Source: Clostridia bacterium
Lineage (GTDB): Bacteria > Bacillota > Clostridia > Christensenellales > Borkfalkiaceae
Reading direction: 5' to 3'
DNA length: 64,000 bases
Assembly (NCBI GenBank): GCA_900764105.1
Contig: CAAFMS010000006.1
Span: forward strand, 81,179-145,178
Under the pieces are notes generated by a model. It did not search any database, was not told where the DNA came from, and saw nothing but the letters and a program-made list of their open reading frames with translations. Positions 1 to 7,841 of this stretch are shown piece after piece. The position numbers were made by a program, and so were the translations under genes. How positions within the stretch are numbered: the stretch's first letter is position 1; the number at the start of each line of letters is the position of its first letter.

Positions 1-743
1 GTCGTGGTCTTGTCCGTATGAATGACGGTTATCGGCTGGGCATCCTTGATTTTACCTCTTACTATTCTGCCGATACCTATTCTGCCGACGTATTCGTCGT
101 AGTCAACGTTGCAGATAATGGCTTGTAAGGGGGCGTTCAGTTCGCCGACGGGGGCGGGAATTTCCTCTAAAATAGTATCGAGAAGAGGGTTCATATTGTC
201 GCTTTCGTCGGTGAGTTCCTTTTTAGCCCAACCCTGCTTCGCGCTCGCGTATACCACCTTGAAATCGAGTTGGTCGTCGTTTGCGCCGAGTTCGATAAAC
301 AGGTTGATAATGCCGTCGATAGTCGCGTTGAGGTCTCCGCCTTTGTCGATTTTGTTGATGCAGACTACGGGTTTTTTATTGAGCGAAAGGGCTTTTTTCA
401 GAACGTATCTCGTCTGCGGCATACAGCCCTCAACTGCGTCTACGAGAAGTACGACTCCGTCTACCATGGACAAAATACGTTCGACCTCGCCGCCGAAATC
501 GGCGTGTCCGGGGGTGTCTATAATGTTGATTTTAACGCCCTTGTATTTAAGCGCGGTGTTTTTTGCGAGAATGGTGATGCCCCTTTCTCTTTCTATGTCG
601 CCGCTGTCCATAACTCTTTCGGCGACTACTTCGTTGCTTCTGAAAATGTTGTTCTGCTTTAAAAGCGCGTCCACGAGGGTGGTTTTGCCGTGGTCGACGT
701 GCGCGATTATCGCAATATTCCTTACTTCGTTTCGTATATCCAT
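1..743 (-). CDS. typA: Translational GTPase TypA/BipA (N-terminal part, runs off window)
   Basis: This gene reads leftward off the window edge, so only about 247 N-terminal residues are visible. The G-domain motifs are in order: HVDHGKTTL near residues 15-23 (P-loop), RERGITI (switch I), DTPGHADFGGEV (switch II), NKIDK (base recognition) and SAKQGW. The combination of MDIRN...NIAIIAHVDHGK with this G domain is typical of TypA/BipA, a ribosome-associated GTPase linked to 50S assembly and stress adaptation. The start is an ATG at 743 preceded by GGAG. A consensus promoter lies about 60 bases upstream and the gene is divergent from the asparaginase gene. LepA and EF-G are less likely from these motifs. 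Confidence 0.93.
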   Translation of the reverse strand, partial: MDIRNEVRNIAIIAHVDHGKTTLVDALLKQNNIFRSNEVVAERVMDSGDIERERGITILAKNTALKYKGVKINIIDTPGHADFGGEVERILSMVDGVVLLVDAVEGCMPQTRYVLKKALSLNKKPVVCINKIDKGGDLNATIDGIINLFIELGANDDQLDFKVVYASAKQGWAKKELTDESDNMNPLLDTILEEIPAPVGELNAPLQAIICNVDYDEYVGRIGIGRIVRGKIKDAQPITVIHTDKTT

Positions 744-803
744 AATTTATCTCCGATTAAACTACCAAGAGTTAAAAGATTTTTTCCGATTAAAAACTCT
801 TAT

Positions 804-832
804 AGTATATATATTGATTAGTAATTTGTCAA
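804..832 (-). promoter_or_regulatory. Sigma-A promoter of typA
   Basis: On the minus strand TTGACA is followed by a 17-base spacer and TATACT. The start of transcription would be near 797, leaving a leader of about 54 bases with a normal GGAG ribosome site. Confidence 0.75.
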
Positions 833-849
833 ATAAATAGGTATTTAAT

Positions 850-878
850 TAGACATTTTTTTGCTTTTGTGCTATTAT
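850..878 (+). promoter_or_regulatory. Promoter abutting the asparaginase start codon
   Basis: TAGACA, a 17-base spacer and TATTAT lie directly before the gene. Only 7 bases separate the -10 box from the ATG and no Shine-Dalgarno is present, so the transcript should begin at or next to the start codon. Confidence 0.65.
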
Positions 879-885
879 TTACACT

Positions 886-1884
886 ATGAAGAAAATTCTT
901 ATGATCGCTACGGGCGGAACAATCGCTTCGGGTAAAAGCGCGGACGGACTTACTCCCGTTTTAACTTCCGACGAACTGTTGTCGTTCGTTCCCGAAATAA
1001 AATCTATTTGCGAGGTCGAGTCCGTTCAGCCGATGAATATCGACAGTACGAATATCACCCCGAATGCTTGGCTTACGCTCGAAAATATAATCGAAGAAAA
1101 CTACGACCGCTACGACGGTTTCGTAATTTGTCACGGCACGGATACTATGGCGTATACCGCCGCGGTGCTTTCCTATCTCGTTCAAGGAAGCCCGAAGCCT
1201 ATCGTTATTACAGGGTCGCAAAAGCCTATCGGCACCGAAATTACCGACGCCAAAACCAACCTTTGCGACAGTTTCTTGTACTGTACGTCGAAATACGCAA
1301 GCGGCGTTCAGATAGTATTCGACGGCAAGGTAATTAAGGGAACAAGGGCGAAAAAGACGAGAAGCAAGAGTTATAACGCCTTTTCGAGCATAAATTATCC
1401 TTATATTGCCATTATTCAGGACGGCAAGGTAATGCAGTACGAGCATAGCCCGAAGAAGAGCAAACCGACTTTTTATCGTTCGCTCGACCCGAAAGTCGGA
1501 CTTTTCAAACTCGTTCCCGCTGCGGACAGCCGCATACTCGACAAGTATTTCGAACTCAACGACGCGGTTATAGTCGAAAGTTTCGGCACGGGCGGAATAC
1601 CTATGGGCGACGAGTTCGGGTTTTACGACGTAATCGCCAAATGGCGTAAAAAAGGCAAAATACTCGTTATGTGTACGCAGGTTGTAAACGAGGGCAGCGA
1701 TATGACCGTGTACAAGGTCGGCAGAAGTCTTAAAGAACGCTACGGGTTTATAGAGTCTTACGATATGACCCCCGAAACGGTACTTGCGAAACTTATGTGG
1801 ATACTCTCTTTCGAGAAAAAGGCGGGCAAGGTGAAACGGCTTTTCTATAAGACGATAGCAGACGATATACTTTATACCGAATAA
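886..1884 (+). CDS. ansA: L-asparaginase, type I (cytoplasmic AnsA-like)
   Basis: Hydrolyses L-asparagine to aspartate and ammonia. The 332-residue product opens directly with the catalytic segment IATGGTIAS (first nucleophilic Thr near residue 10). The second catalytic block HGTDTMAYTAAVLSYL lies near residues 85-100, and ITGSQKPIG is the usual family sequence after it. There is no signal peptide, as expected for the cytoplasmic type I enzyme, and the length fits the family. The ATG has no Shine-Dalgarno and sits 7 bases after a -10 box, which suggests a leaderless mRNA. It is divergent from typA. Glutaminase side activity is possible and cannot be judged from the sequence. Confidence 0.92.
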   Translation: MKKILMIATGGTIASGKSADGLTPVLTSDELLSFVPEIKSICEVESVQPMNIDSTNITPNAWLTLENIIEENYDRYDGFVICHGTDTMAYTAAVLSYLVQGSPKPIVITGSQKPIGTEITDAKTNLCDSFLYCTSKYASGVQIVFDGKVIKGTRAKKTRSKSYNAFSSINYPYIAIIQDGKVMQYEHSPKKSKPTFYRSLDPKVGLFKLVPAADSRILDKYFELNDAVIVESFGTGGIPMGDEFGFYDVIAKWRKKGKILVMCTQVVNEGSDMTVYKVGRSLKERYGFIESYDMTPETVLAKLMWILSFEKKAGKVKRLFYKTIADDILYTE

Positions 1885-1901
1885 TAAGCATTATAATACA
1901 A

Positions 1902-1923
1902 AAGTCGACCTATAAGTTGATTA
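1902..1923 (+). repeat. Dispersed intergenic motif, copy 1 (TATAAGTTGATTA core)
   Basis: AGTCGACC precedes the core TATAAGTTGATTA in the gap between ansA and the ABC exporter gene. AGUCGA can pair with UUGAUU across a short loop, allowing wobble pairs. Six further clear copies and one divergent copy occur in other gaps of this window. Confidence 0.6.
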
Positions 1924-1948
1924 ACGGCGTTTTTTGCACGGAGATAAG

Positions 1949-3664
1949 ATGATTAAAAAATTTGCGAAATACTATAAACCGCACATGAAACTGTTCATAC
2001 TCGATATGATATGCGCTTTTACCGTGGCGGTTTTGAACCTTTTGTACCCGAAAGTCGCGGGGAATATAATAAAAGTAAAGGAACTGAACTACGTTCTGAT
2101 TTTTTCGGGCGTTCTGTTAGGCGTGTTTTTGCTGAAAGCCGTTTTAAACTATATAATAACGTATTGGGGTCACGTCGTGGGAGTCAGAATACAGGGCGAT
2201 ATGAGAGCGGAACTCTTCGCTCACTTGCAGAAACTGCCCTTTTCCTACTACGACGAAACAAAGGTCGGCTCGATTATGTCGAGGCTTGTAAACGACCTTT
2301 TCGAAGTTTCCGAACTTGCTCACCACGGACCCGAGGACGTATTTTTGTCTATCCTCTCGATAGTCGGGGCTTTGATTATGATACTTTTCATAAACCCGTG
2401 GCTGTCGCTCATACTTTTGTGTATAATACCGATTATCGCGTTTTTCGCGTCGAAACTGAGAATAGAACTCGTCCATTCCTTCAAAGAGTCGAGAGAGAAA
2501 ACGTCGGAGATAAACGCGACGGTCGAAAGCGCGGTTTCGGGAATCAGAGTTTCGAAAGCGTATACTGCGGAACTTCACGAAAACGAGAGATTTATTCACG
2601 CGAACGAAGGGCTTAAACAGGCGAGAAAAATTCAGTATAAATCGATGAGCCGCTTCAATACGGCTATGAGCCTCGCGATGGATATATTGTACCTCGTTGC
2701 CTTTTTGGCAGGCGGACTTTTTTACGTCAAGGGTCTGATTTCGGCAGGCGATTTGACTACTTACGTTTTATACGTCGGTATGCTCATAACTCCGATAAGA
2801 ACGTTCGTGACTATTTTCGAACAAATCGAAGAGGGTATGACGGGCTTCAAGAGATTTTTGGAAGTAATGGCTATCGCCCCCGAAAAAGAAGCGGATAAAC
2901 CCGTAAAAGTCGGCAGACTTTCGGGCGATATAGTATTCGACGACGTGAGTTTTAAATACAAAAAGGAGTCGGACGACGAAAAGAGCCTTATTCTTCACAA
3001 TCTTTCGCTTGAAATCAGGTCGGGCGAGACGGTCGCTCTCGTTGGACCGTCGGGCGGCGGAAAGACTACGCTTTGCAATCTTATTCCGAGATTTTACGAT
3101 ATAGATTCGGGAAAAATAACTATCGACGGCATAGACGTAAGGGATATGAAACTCTACGATTTAAGGCGTAATATCGGCTCGGTTGCGCAGGACGTGTTCA
3201 TATTCAGCGGAACGGTTAAGGACAATATCGCCTACGGCAATTTCGACGCGACGGACGAAGAGATTGTCGAAGCGGCGAAAAACGCCAACATTCACGAGTT
3301 TATAGAGAGCCTCGAAAACGGCTACGACACCTACGTCGGCGAGAGAGGCGTTAAACTTTCGGGCGGTCAGAAACAACGTATTTCCATAGCGAGGGCGTTT
3401 TTGAAAAATCCGCCGATTCTCATTCTGGACGAGGCGACGAGCGCGCTCGACAACGTGACCGAAATGCAGATTCAGAAGGCTCTTGAAAAACTGTCCGTAG
3501 GAAGAACTACGATAGTCGTCGCTCATAGATTATCCACCGTAAAAAACGCCGACGAGATTATTCTTCTCGGAAGCGAGGGTATAGAAGAAAGAGGTACGCA
3601 CGAGGAACTTATGAAACTCGGCGGCAAGTATTCGGAACTCTACAACTATCAATTCAGAGAGTAA
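1949..3664 (+). CDS. ABC exporter, fused membrane and ATPase domains (MsbA/LmrA-like half transporter)
   Basis: A 571-residue half-transporter that would act as a homodimer or with a partner. Residues 1-310 form the six-helix exporter domain with visible hydrophobic segments, including LFILDMICAFTVAVLNLLY and VLIFSGVLLGVFLLKAVL. The C-terminal ATPase has Walker A GPSGGGKTT, the signature LSGGQKQR, Walker B ILILDEATSALD and the H-loop VAHRLST. The ATG at 1949 is chosen because GGAG stands five bases before it; an upstream in-frame TTG has no ribosome site. Substrate is unknown; lipid or drug export is typical of the family. It may be co-transcribed with the downstream acidic membrane proteins. 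Confidence 0.88.
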   Translation: MIKKFAKYYKPHMKLFILDMICAFTVAVLNLLYPKVAGNIIKVKELNYVLIFSGVLLGVFLLKAVLNYIITYWGHVVGVRIQGDMRAELFAHLQKLPFSYYDETKVGSIMSRLVNDLFEVSELAHHGPEDVFLSILSIVGALIMILFINPWLSLILLCIIPIIAFFASKLRIELVHSFKESREKTSEINATVESAVSGIRVSKAYTAELHENERFIHANEGLKQARKIQYKSMSRFNTAMSLAMDILYLVAFLAGGLFYVKGLISAGDLTTYVLYVGMLITPIRTFVTIFEQIEEGMTGFKRFLEVMAIAPEKEADKPVKVGRLSGDIVFDDVSFKYKKESDDEKSLILHNLSLEIRSGETVALVGPSGGGKTTLCNLIPRFYDIDSGKITIDGIDVRDMKLYDLRRNIGSVAQDVFIFSGTVKDNIAYGNFDATDEEIVEAAKNANIHEFIESLENGYDTYVGERGVKLSGGQKQRISIARAFLKNPPILILDEATSALDNVTEMQIQKALEKLSVGRTTIVVAHRLSTVKNADEIILLGSEGIEERGTHEELMKLGGKYSELYNYQFRE

Positions 3665-3686
3665 AAGTCGGCGTATAAGTCGATTA
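3665..3686 (+). repeat. Dispersed intergenic motif, copy 2
   Basis: AAAGTCGGCG precedes TATAAGTCGATTA immediately after the stop codon of the ABC exporter gene. AGUCG can pair with CGAUU across the loop. Confidence 0.6.
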
Positions 3687-3696
3687 ATGGGCTAAA

Positions 3697-5025
3697 ATGA
3701 AGAAAAACAAGAGGAAAAAATTTAATATCGGAAAAGGTATAGCCTCGCTTTTTACCAAACGGAAAATCATAAGCCTTACGTGTTCGATACTGTCGCTTGC
3801 GGTTGCCGTCGGATATTTCGCCTACACGGCGATGTGCGGTTTCAATATCGATACGGTGACAAAGTCAATGGGCGATACCGCGGACGGACTGTGGGGTTTT
3901 AAACTTATCAAATACGCGAGTTTAAACCTGATTTTTTCCGTTCTCGGAATAATGCTTTTCGCCATATTCGGTCTGTACCGCCTTCTGATGGCGTATTACT
4001 ATTTTAAGATATACAGAGGAAAAGAAGATTTTTACAAATCGCAGAGGAAGGAGACGATACTGTTTTCCGTTCTGTCGCTCGTAATGGTCGTAGTTTACGG
4101 AATTCTTTATTCCAACGAAAAGATTACGATGCCGTTCGTGAAAAACGAGGGCGTTCTCGCTATGCTCATCGTATATATAATTCTCGCTCTTTTGCCGATT
4201 GTAGAAATGGTCGGCAACGCGATAACGATTGCGATAGAGAATAGGATAAAAAAGAAGGGCGAAATACCCGACAAGGACAAAATCGCCAAAGAAATCGACG
4301 AACTCGCCGCCAAAAACGCCGAACTTGCCAAGAGCGGAGACAAAGACGAGGCGAAAGAAGAGATTTCGGAAAAGGAAGAGGGTTTCGGCAAGAAAAAGAG
4401 GCGTGAAGTCACCGACAAAATTACGGCTATGCTGAAAAAGGCGGGACTTTACGACGAAGAGGTCGTTGAAACTATCGAAAAAACCGAAGAGAACATGGAA
4501 GAAGCCGAAAAGGCGAACGAGGCGGTTCTCGGAAACTCCGAAAGCGTGGTCGGAAAAATCACGGAAACCGTGGCGGAAGAGAAAACTGAAAAGTTGGAGG
4601 GCGTCAAAGAGGAAAAAGAGACCGCCGAAACGGTAAAAATCGAGGAAAAAACGGTAAAAACGAGCGACGGGAGCGCAATTCTTGACAAAAAATACGATTC
4701 GGAGTATAATATAAGCGAAAAAGAGTTAGAAAGACTGACGGAGATTTATGAAAGTGATATTAAAGTATCTATCGGAGAACTGGGCGCCTCTTCTCATACT
4801 GATCGTCGCGCTTGGCGTACTTGCCGCAATCGTGACGTCCATACTTATGAAAAGAGAGAAGGAAAAACGGGACGAGGAATACGCGAAGATGCTTTGCGAC
4901 GTTCCGATAGAAAACGTCGCAACGGACGGAGCGGAAAAGGTAGAGGTAAGAAAGGAACGCGGAAATTCCGAAATGGACTGGTTAAAAGGCAAAATCGGAA
5001 AGTCGGGCGTTCTTGCCGCAGATGA
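3697..5025 (+). CDS. Membrane protein with four N-terminal helices and long acidic coiled-coil tail, unknown function
   Basis: Unrecognised. A basic N-terminus (KKNKRKK) is followed by hydrophobic segments near residues 23-45, 72-95, 119-139 and 148-180. A charged, Lys/Glu/Ala-rich region likely to be coiled coil runs from about residue 185 to 345. The last 93 or so residues are read from DNA that also encodes the start of the next gene in another frame, and this tail turns abruptly Arg-rich. The true C-terminus may therefore be an unselected read-through of the downstream gene, or a frame error may have removed a stop. No strong ribosome site precedes the ATG. It lies 32 bases after the ABC exporter gene and is probably in the same transcript. 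Confidence 0.6.
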   Translation: MKKNKRKKFNIGKGIASLFTKRKIISLTCSILSLAVAVGYFAYTAMCGFNIDTVTKSMGDTADGLWGFKLIKYASLNLIFSVLGIMLFAIFGLYRLLMAYYYFKIYRGKEDFYKSQRKETILFSVLSLVMVVVYGILYSNEKITMPFVKNEGVLAMLIVYIILALLPIVEMVGNAITIAIENRIKKKGEIPDKDKIAKEIDELAAKNAELAKSGDKDEAKEEISEKEEGFGKKKRREVTDKITAMLKKAGLYDEEVVETIEKTEENMEEAEKANEAVLGNSESVVGKITETVAEEKTEKLEGVKEEKETAETVKIEEKTVKTSDGSAILDKKYDSEYNISEKELERLTEIYESDIKVSIGELGASSHTDRRAWRTCRNRDVHTYEKREGKTGRGIREDALRRSDRKRRNGRSGKGRGKKGTRKFRNGLVKRQNRKVGRSCRR

Positions 5026-6349
5026 TATTCCCGAGGCCGTAAAAGCCGAAGTTGCCGTTAAGGAACAAAAAGAACGGGAAGAACAGGAAGCGGAGAAAGC
5101 CGCGAAAGAAGCCGTGGAAGAAGCCGTGGAAGAAGCCGTGGAAGAAGCCGAAGCCGTTGGGGGAGAAAGTAAGGAAAGCGAATTCGAGGCGATTTCGCCG
5201 AAAAAGAAATCGGTAAAACCCAAGGCGAAAAAACCCGACAAGACCAAGACCTCTAAAAAGAACGAGGACAAAGCGATTGCAGACGCTAAAACGGAAGAAT
5301 CCGCCGATGTAACCGAAGAGAAAACCGAAGAGAAAACCGAAGAGAAAACCGAGGAAAAAGCCGAAGAGAAAGTCGAGGAGAAAGCCGAAGAGAAAGCCGA
5401 AGAGAAAACCGAGGAGAAAACCGAGGAGAAAACCGAGGAGGTAAATTCCGTAGCGGAGGAAAAGCCCGAAGAAATCGAGTCGGCGGCAACCGAAGAGAGG
5501 GGCGAAGCGGAAACAAAAGAAGAGGGACTTACTTCGGAGAACGACGAAAAAGTCGGGAAAGCCGAAGCGGAACAATTAAATTTATTTACGGAGGATTATT
5601 ATTGTATGGCAAACGACGACAAGGCGACAAAAAAAGTCGCAGGCAAATGGATGGTTAAGGAAAAAGGCGAGGGCGAGTACGTCGCATTCCTGTACGCGAA
5701 CAACAGAGAAGTTTTGTTGACGAGCGAAACGTATTCGACGGTAGAAGGCGCGAAAAAAGGCGTAGCGACCATACAGAAGAACGCTACGGACGAAAATTTC
5801 GCAATATACAAGGATAAAAACGATAATTACTACTTCAAACTCAAAAACTCGAAGAACAGATTTTTATGCGTCGGCGAGACCTACCCGAACAGAAACGCTT
5901 GTCTGAACTCGATAGAATCGGTTAAGAAATTTGTGGATTCGCCCATATCGGACGCGGTTGAAAAGGACATAACGCTTATCAAATACGTTCCGACGCCCGA
6001 GGATAAATTGCCCGAGAAAAAATACAGCGGCAAATGGGTAATAAAAGAAGAAGAGGGCGAATACAGGGCTCAACTTCACGCTTCCAACGGCGAACTTTTG
6101 TTATGCAGCGAGTCTTACGCTTCCTACGCTTCGGCGAAAGAGGCGATAGGAAATATAAGCCAGAACGGAATTGCGGGAAACTTCATAGTCGATTGCGACA
6201 AGAAGGGCAGATACTTTTTCAAACTGAGAAACGCGACGAAAGTTACGTTATGCATAGGGGAGACTTACTCGCAGTTGCAAGCGTGTTTAAGCGCGATAGA
6301 CAGCGTAAGAAGTTTCTTAAAGACTGCGAAACTCGCCGACAATCAGTAA
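4748..6349 (+). CDS. Membrane-anchored protein with EEK repeats and two C-terminal DUF1508 (YegP-like) domains
   Basis: The product has 533 residues. A single membrane helix lies near residues 13-34 (APLLILIVALGVLAAIVTSI). A long charged linker follows, with tandem EEAV and TEEK/AEEK units near residues 120-235. Two copies of the DUF1508 fold follow. Each starts GKW(M/V)(V/I)KE with a GEY element and a YxxxxxAKxxIxxI-type helix, near residues 299-395 and 425-525. DUF1508 proteins are usually small cytosolic proteins of unknown role, so the membrane tether is unusual. The start has GGAG five bases before ATG. An internal in-frame ATG at 5606, preceded by GGAGG, could yield a free double-DUF1508 protein. 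Confidence 0.75.
   Translation: MKVILKYLSENWAPLLILIVALGVLAAIVTSILMKREKEKRDEEYAKMLCDVPIENVATDGAEKVEVRKERGNSEMDWLKGKIGKSGVLAADDIPEAVKAEVAVKEQKEREEQEAEKAAKEAVEEAVEEAVEEAEAVGGESKESEFEAISPKKKSVKPKAKKPDKTKTSKKNEDKAIADAKTEESADVTEEKTEEKTEEKTEEKAEEKVEEKAEEKAEEKTEEKTEEKTEEVNSVAEEKPEEIESAATEERGEAETKEEGLTSENDEKVGKAEAEQLNLFTEDYYCMANDDKATKKVAGKWMVKEKGEGEYVAFLYANNREVLLTSETYSTVEGAKKGVATIQKNATDENFAIYKDKNDNYYFKLKNSKNRFLCVGETYPNRNACLNSIESVKKFVDSPISDAVEKDITLIKYVPTPEDKLPEKKYSGKWVIKEEEGEYRAQLHASNGELLLCSESYASYASAKEAIGNISQNGIAGNFIVDCDKKGRYFFKLRNATKVTLCIGETYSQLQACLSAIDSVRSFLKTAKLADNQ
5314..5445 (+). repeat. 12-bp tandem repeat encoding EEKT/EEKA units
   Basis: GAGAAAACCGAA-type units run about eleven times within the linker of the DUF1508 protein. 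Such runs expand and contract by slippage, so the length may vary between strains. Confidence 0.8.
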
Positions 6350-6434
6350 TCGATATAGGTAGAATTAAAAGCGGCTGTAAAAGGCCGTAGAACGATATTT
6401 AACAATATAATATAAACGATATTTGAATTAAGAT

Positions 6435-6470
6435 AAGACGCCCGAAACAACGTAAGGCGTCTTATTTTTT
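6435..6470 (+). terminator. Intrinsic terminator after the DUF1508 gene
   Basis: AAGACGCC and GGCGTCTT form an 8-bp stem followed by ATTTTTTA. The rest of the gap up to 6652 shows no gene or other clear signal. Confidence 0.8.
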
Positions 6471-6652
6471 ATGACCTTGTTTATGGCTTTTGTTTCTGAA
6501 TATCGTATTTGTTGCCAAATAGCATATTTTTCGGGGCGGCTTTATCTTGAAAACGTCCGTATTTTTAAGATAAACGCCGATGCCTATACAAAACATTTAA
6601 AAATATCTGCAATTCAAGAATAAACACCGCCTGATTTTTTGCGTAAAAGAAA

Positions 6653-6686
6653 GAGTCGGATAAAGTCCGAGACTTTAATCCGACTC
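6653..6686 (-). terminator. Intrinsic terminator of the sugar ABC operon
   Basis: GAGTCGGATAAAGTC pairs with GACTTTAATCCGACTC around a 3-base loop. On the minus strand a T-rich stretch (TTTCTTTT) follows, just beyond the stop of the binding-protein gene. Confidence 0.75.
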
Positions 6687-6710
6687 CTTTACGGGAATGG
6701 AATGAGCGAA

Positions 6711-7766
6711 TTATCCTAAGTAGAAGATGTTCTTCGACTTAAGGTCGTCGATGTTTGCGGAAGTGTACCACTGACCCGCTATACCTACGTTTTTCTCGAA
6801 CGTTTCGCCGGCAAGTTTCTTAGCCGCCATTTCAACCGCTTTGTAACCTATCGAATAGGAGTCCTGAGCGACCGAACCTACGAGGACGGGGTATTTATTG
6901 CCATCGTTCTTGATCCAGTTGTACTGGTTGGTTCCGCAGTCAAATCCGCAGAAAAGGATATTTTCGTATTTGGCTTTGTTGTCCGCAACTTCCGCCGAAA
7001 CCTCGCTTACGACTCCTTCGTTGGACATAAATATCGCGTCTACATGGCTTGCTTGAAGAGACTGTGCGGCAGCCTTATATTCGCCGTCGTTGTTGGTTTT
7101 CGTCTGATGTTGTATATCTACGGTGAAACCGTCAGCCTGAGCGAGAGCCTTGAATTTGTCTTCGAATCCTTTTGCTCTGTCAATACCGGTTGCGGAAGAA
7201 TCGTGCTGGATAACGCCCATTTTGAATTCTTTACCTGCGGTTAATTTGTTGTTGGTTTTAAGGTATTTGTAGAAGTTTTCCGCAACGAGAGCGGCTGCGG
7301 CTACGTTATCGGTCGCAACTTTTCCGATGGTCGGATCTTTTCCGGCGGTGACGTCCGCGCGGTTCGCGTAAAGTCCGCTGTCGAATTCGACTACGGGAAT
7401 CTTTTTATCGTACGCCGTTACGAGTTCGTCGGCGAAGCCCTGACCGATAGTTGCGAGAACGACTGCCTTTACGTGTTTATTGTTGAGAGCAGACTGTAAT
7501 TTCTCACGTTGCTCGGGAATATAAGTTTCGCTTTCCGCTGTGGGACCTGCAAAAGTGATTTTGTAGCCGTATTTTTTTCCCGCTGCCTCGGCTCCCGATT
7601 TTACCGCTTGCCAGAAAGCGTGCGTTTCGCCCTTGGCTATGACGGCTATCGTCTGGTTTGCATCTTTGCCGCTGGTGTTATTGTTGTTGCAGGACGCGCC
7701 GACCATAAGGAAAGCCGCCGAGAGTACGCTTGCCGTAGCAATGCTGAGTAGTTTTCTGAGTTTCAT
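6711..7766 (-). CDS. Sugar ABC transporter substrate-binding lipoprotein (ribose/galactose type)
   Basis: A 351-residue periplasmic-binding-protein type 1 family member. Residues 1-26 are a lipoprotein signal ending in VGASC, so the mature protein is anchored by Cys26. A long Asn-rich linker follows. The body has IAVIAKGETHAFWQAVKSGA at the start of the first lobe, VVEFDSGLY in the middle and IFMSNEGVVSEVSAEV in the second lobe, all in the usual RbsB/MglB order. It is the last gene of a three-gene operon (ATPase, permease, binding protein). The order differs from the common rbsDACB but matches many Clostridia. The sugar cannot be assigned from sequence; a pentose or galactose is likely. Confidence 0.85.
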   Translation of the reverse strand: MKLRKLLSIATASVLSAAFLMVGASCNNNNTSGKDANQTIAVIAKGETHAFWQAVKSGAEAAGKKYGYKITFAGPTAESETYIPEQREKLQSALNNKHVKAVVLATIGQGFADELVTAYDKKIPVVEFDSGLYANRADVTAGKDPTIGKVATDNVAAAALVAENFYKYLKTNNKLTAGKEFKMGVIQHDSSATGIDRAKGFEDKFKALAQADGFTVDIQHQTKTNNDGEYKAAAQSLQASHVDAIFMSNEGVVSEVSAEVADNKAKYENILFCGFDCGTNQYNWIKNDGNKYPVLVGSVAQDSYSIGYKAVEMAAKKLAGETFEKNVGIAGQWYTSANIDDLKSKNIFYLG

Positions 7767-7841
7767 TTGTTGTTTCCTCCTTGAAACATAATTTTTTTAT
7801 AATTTGCGCCCTGAGGCGTAAATCCCGTTAAAAGTGTTAAA

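Noticed and set aside
109..840. Long plus-strand readings over the start of the window
   Set aside because: They lie opposite typA, whose minus-strand product has all GTPase motifs.
4680..4760. Programmed -1 frameshift joining the two acidic membrane proteins
   Set aside because: The second gene is in the +1 frame relative to the first and has its own ribosome site; the A6 run upstream would shift to the wrong frame.
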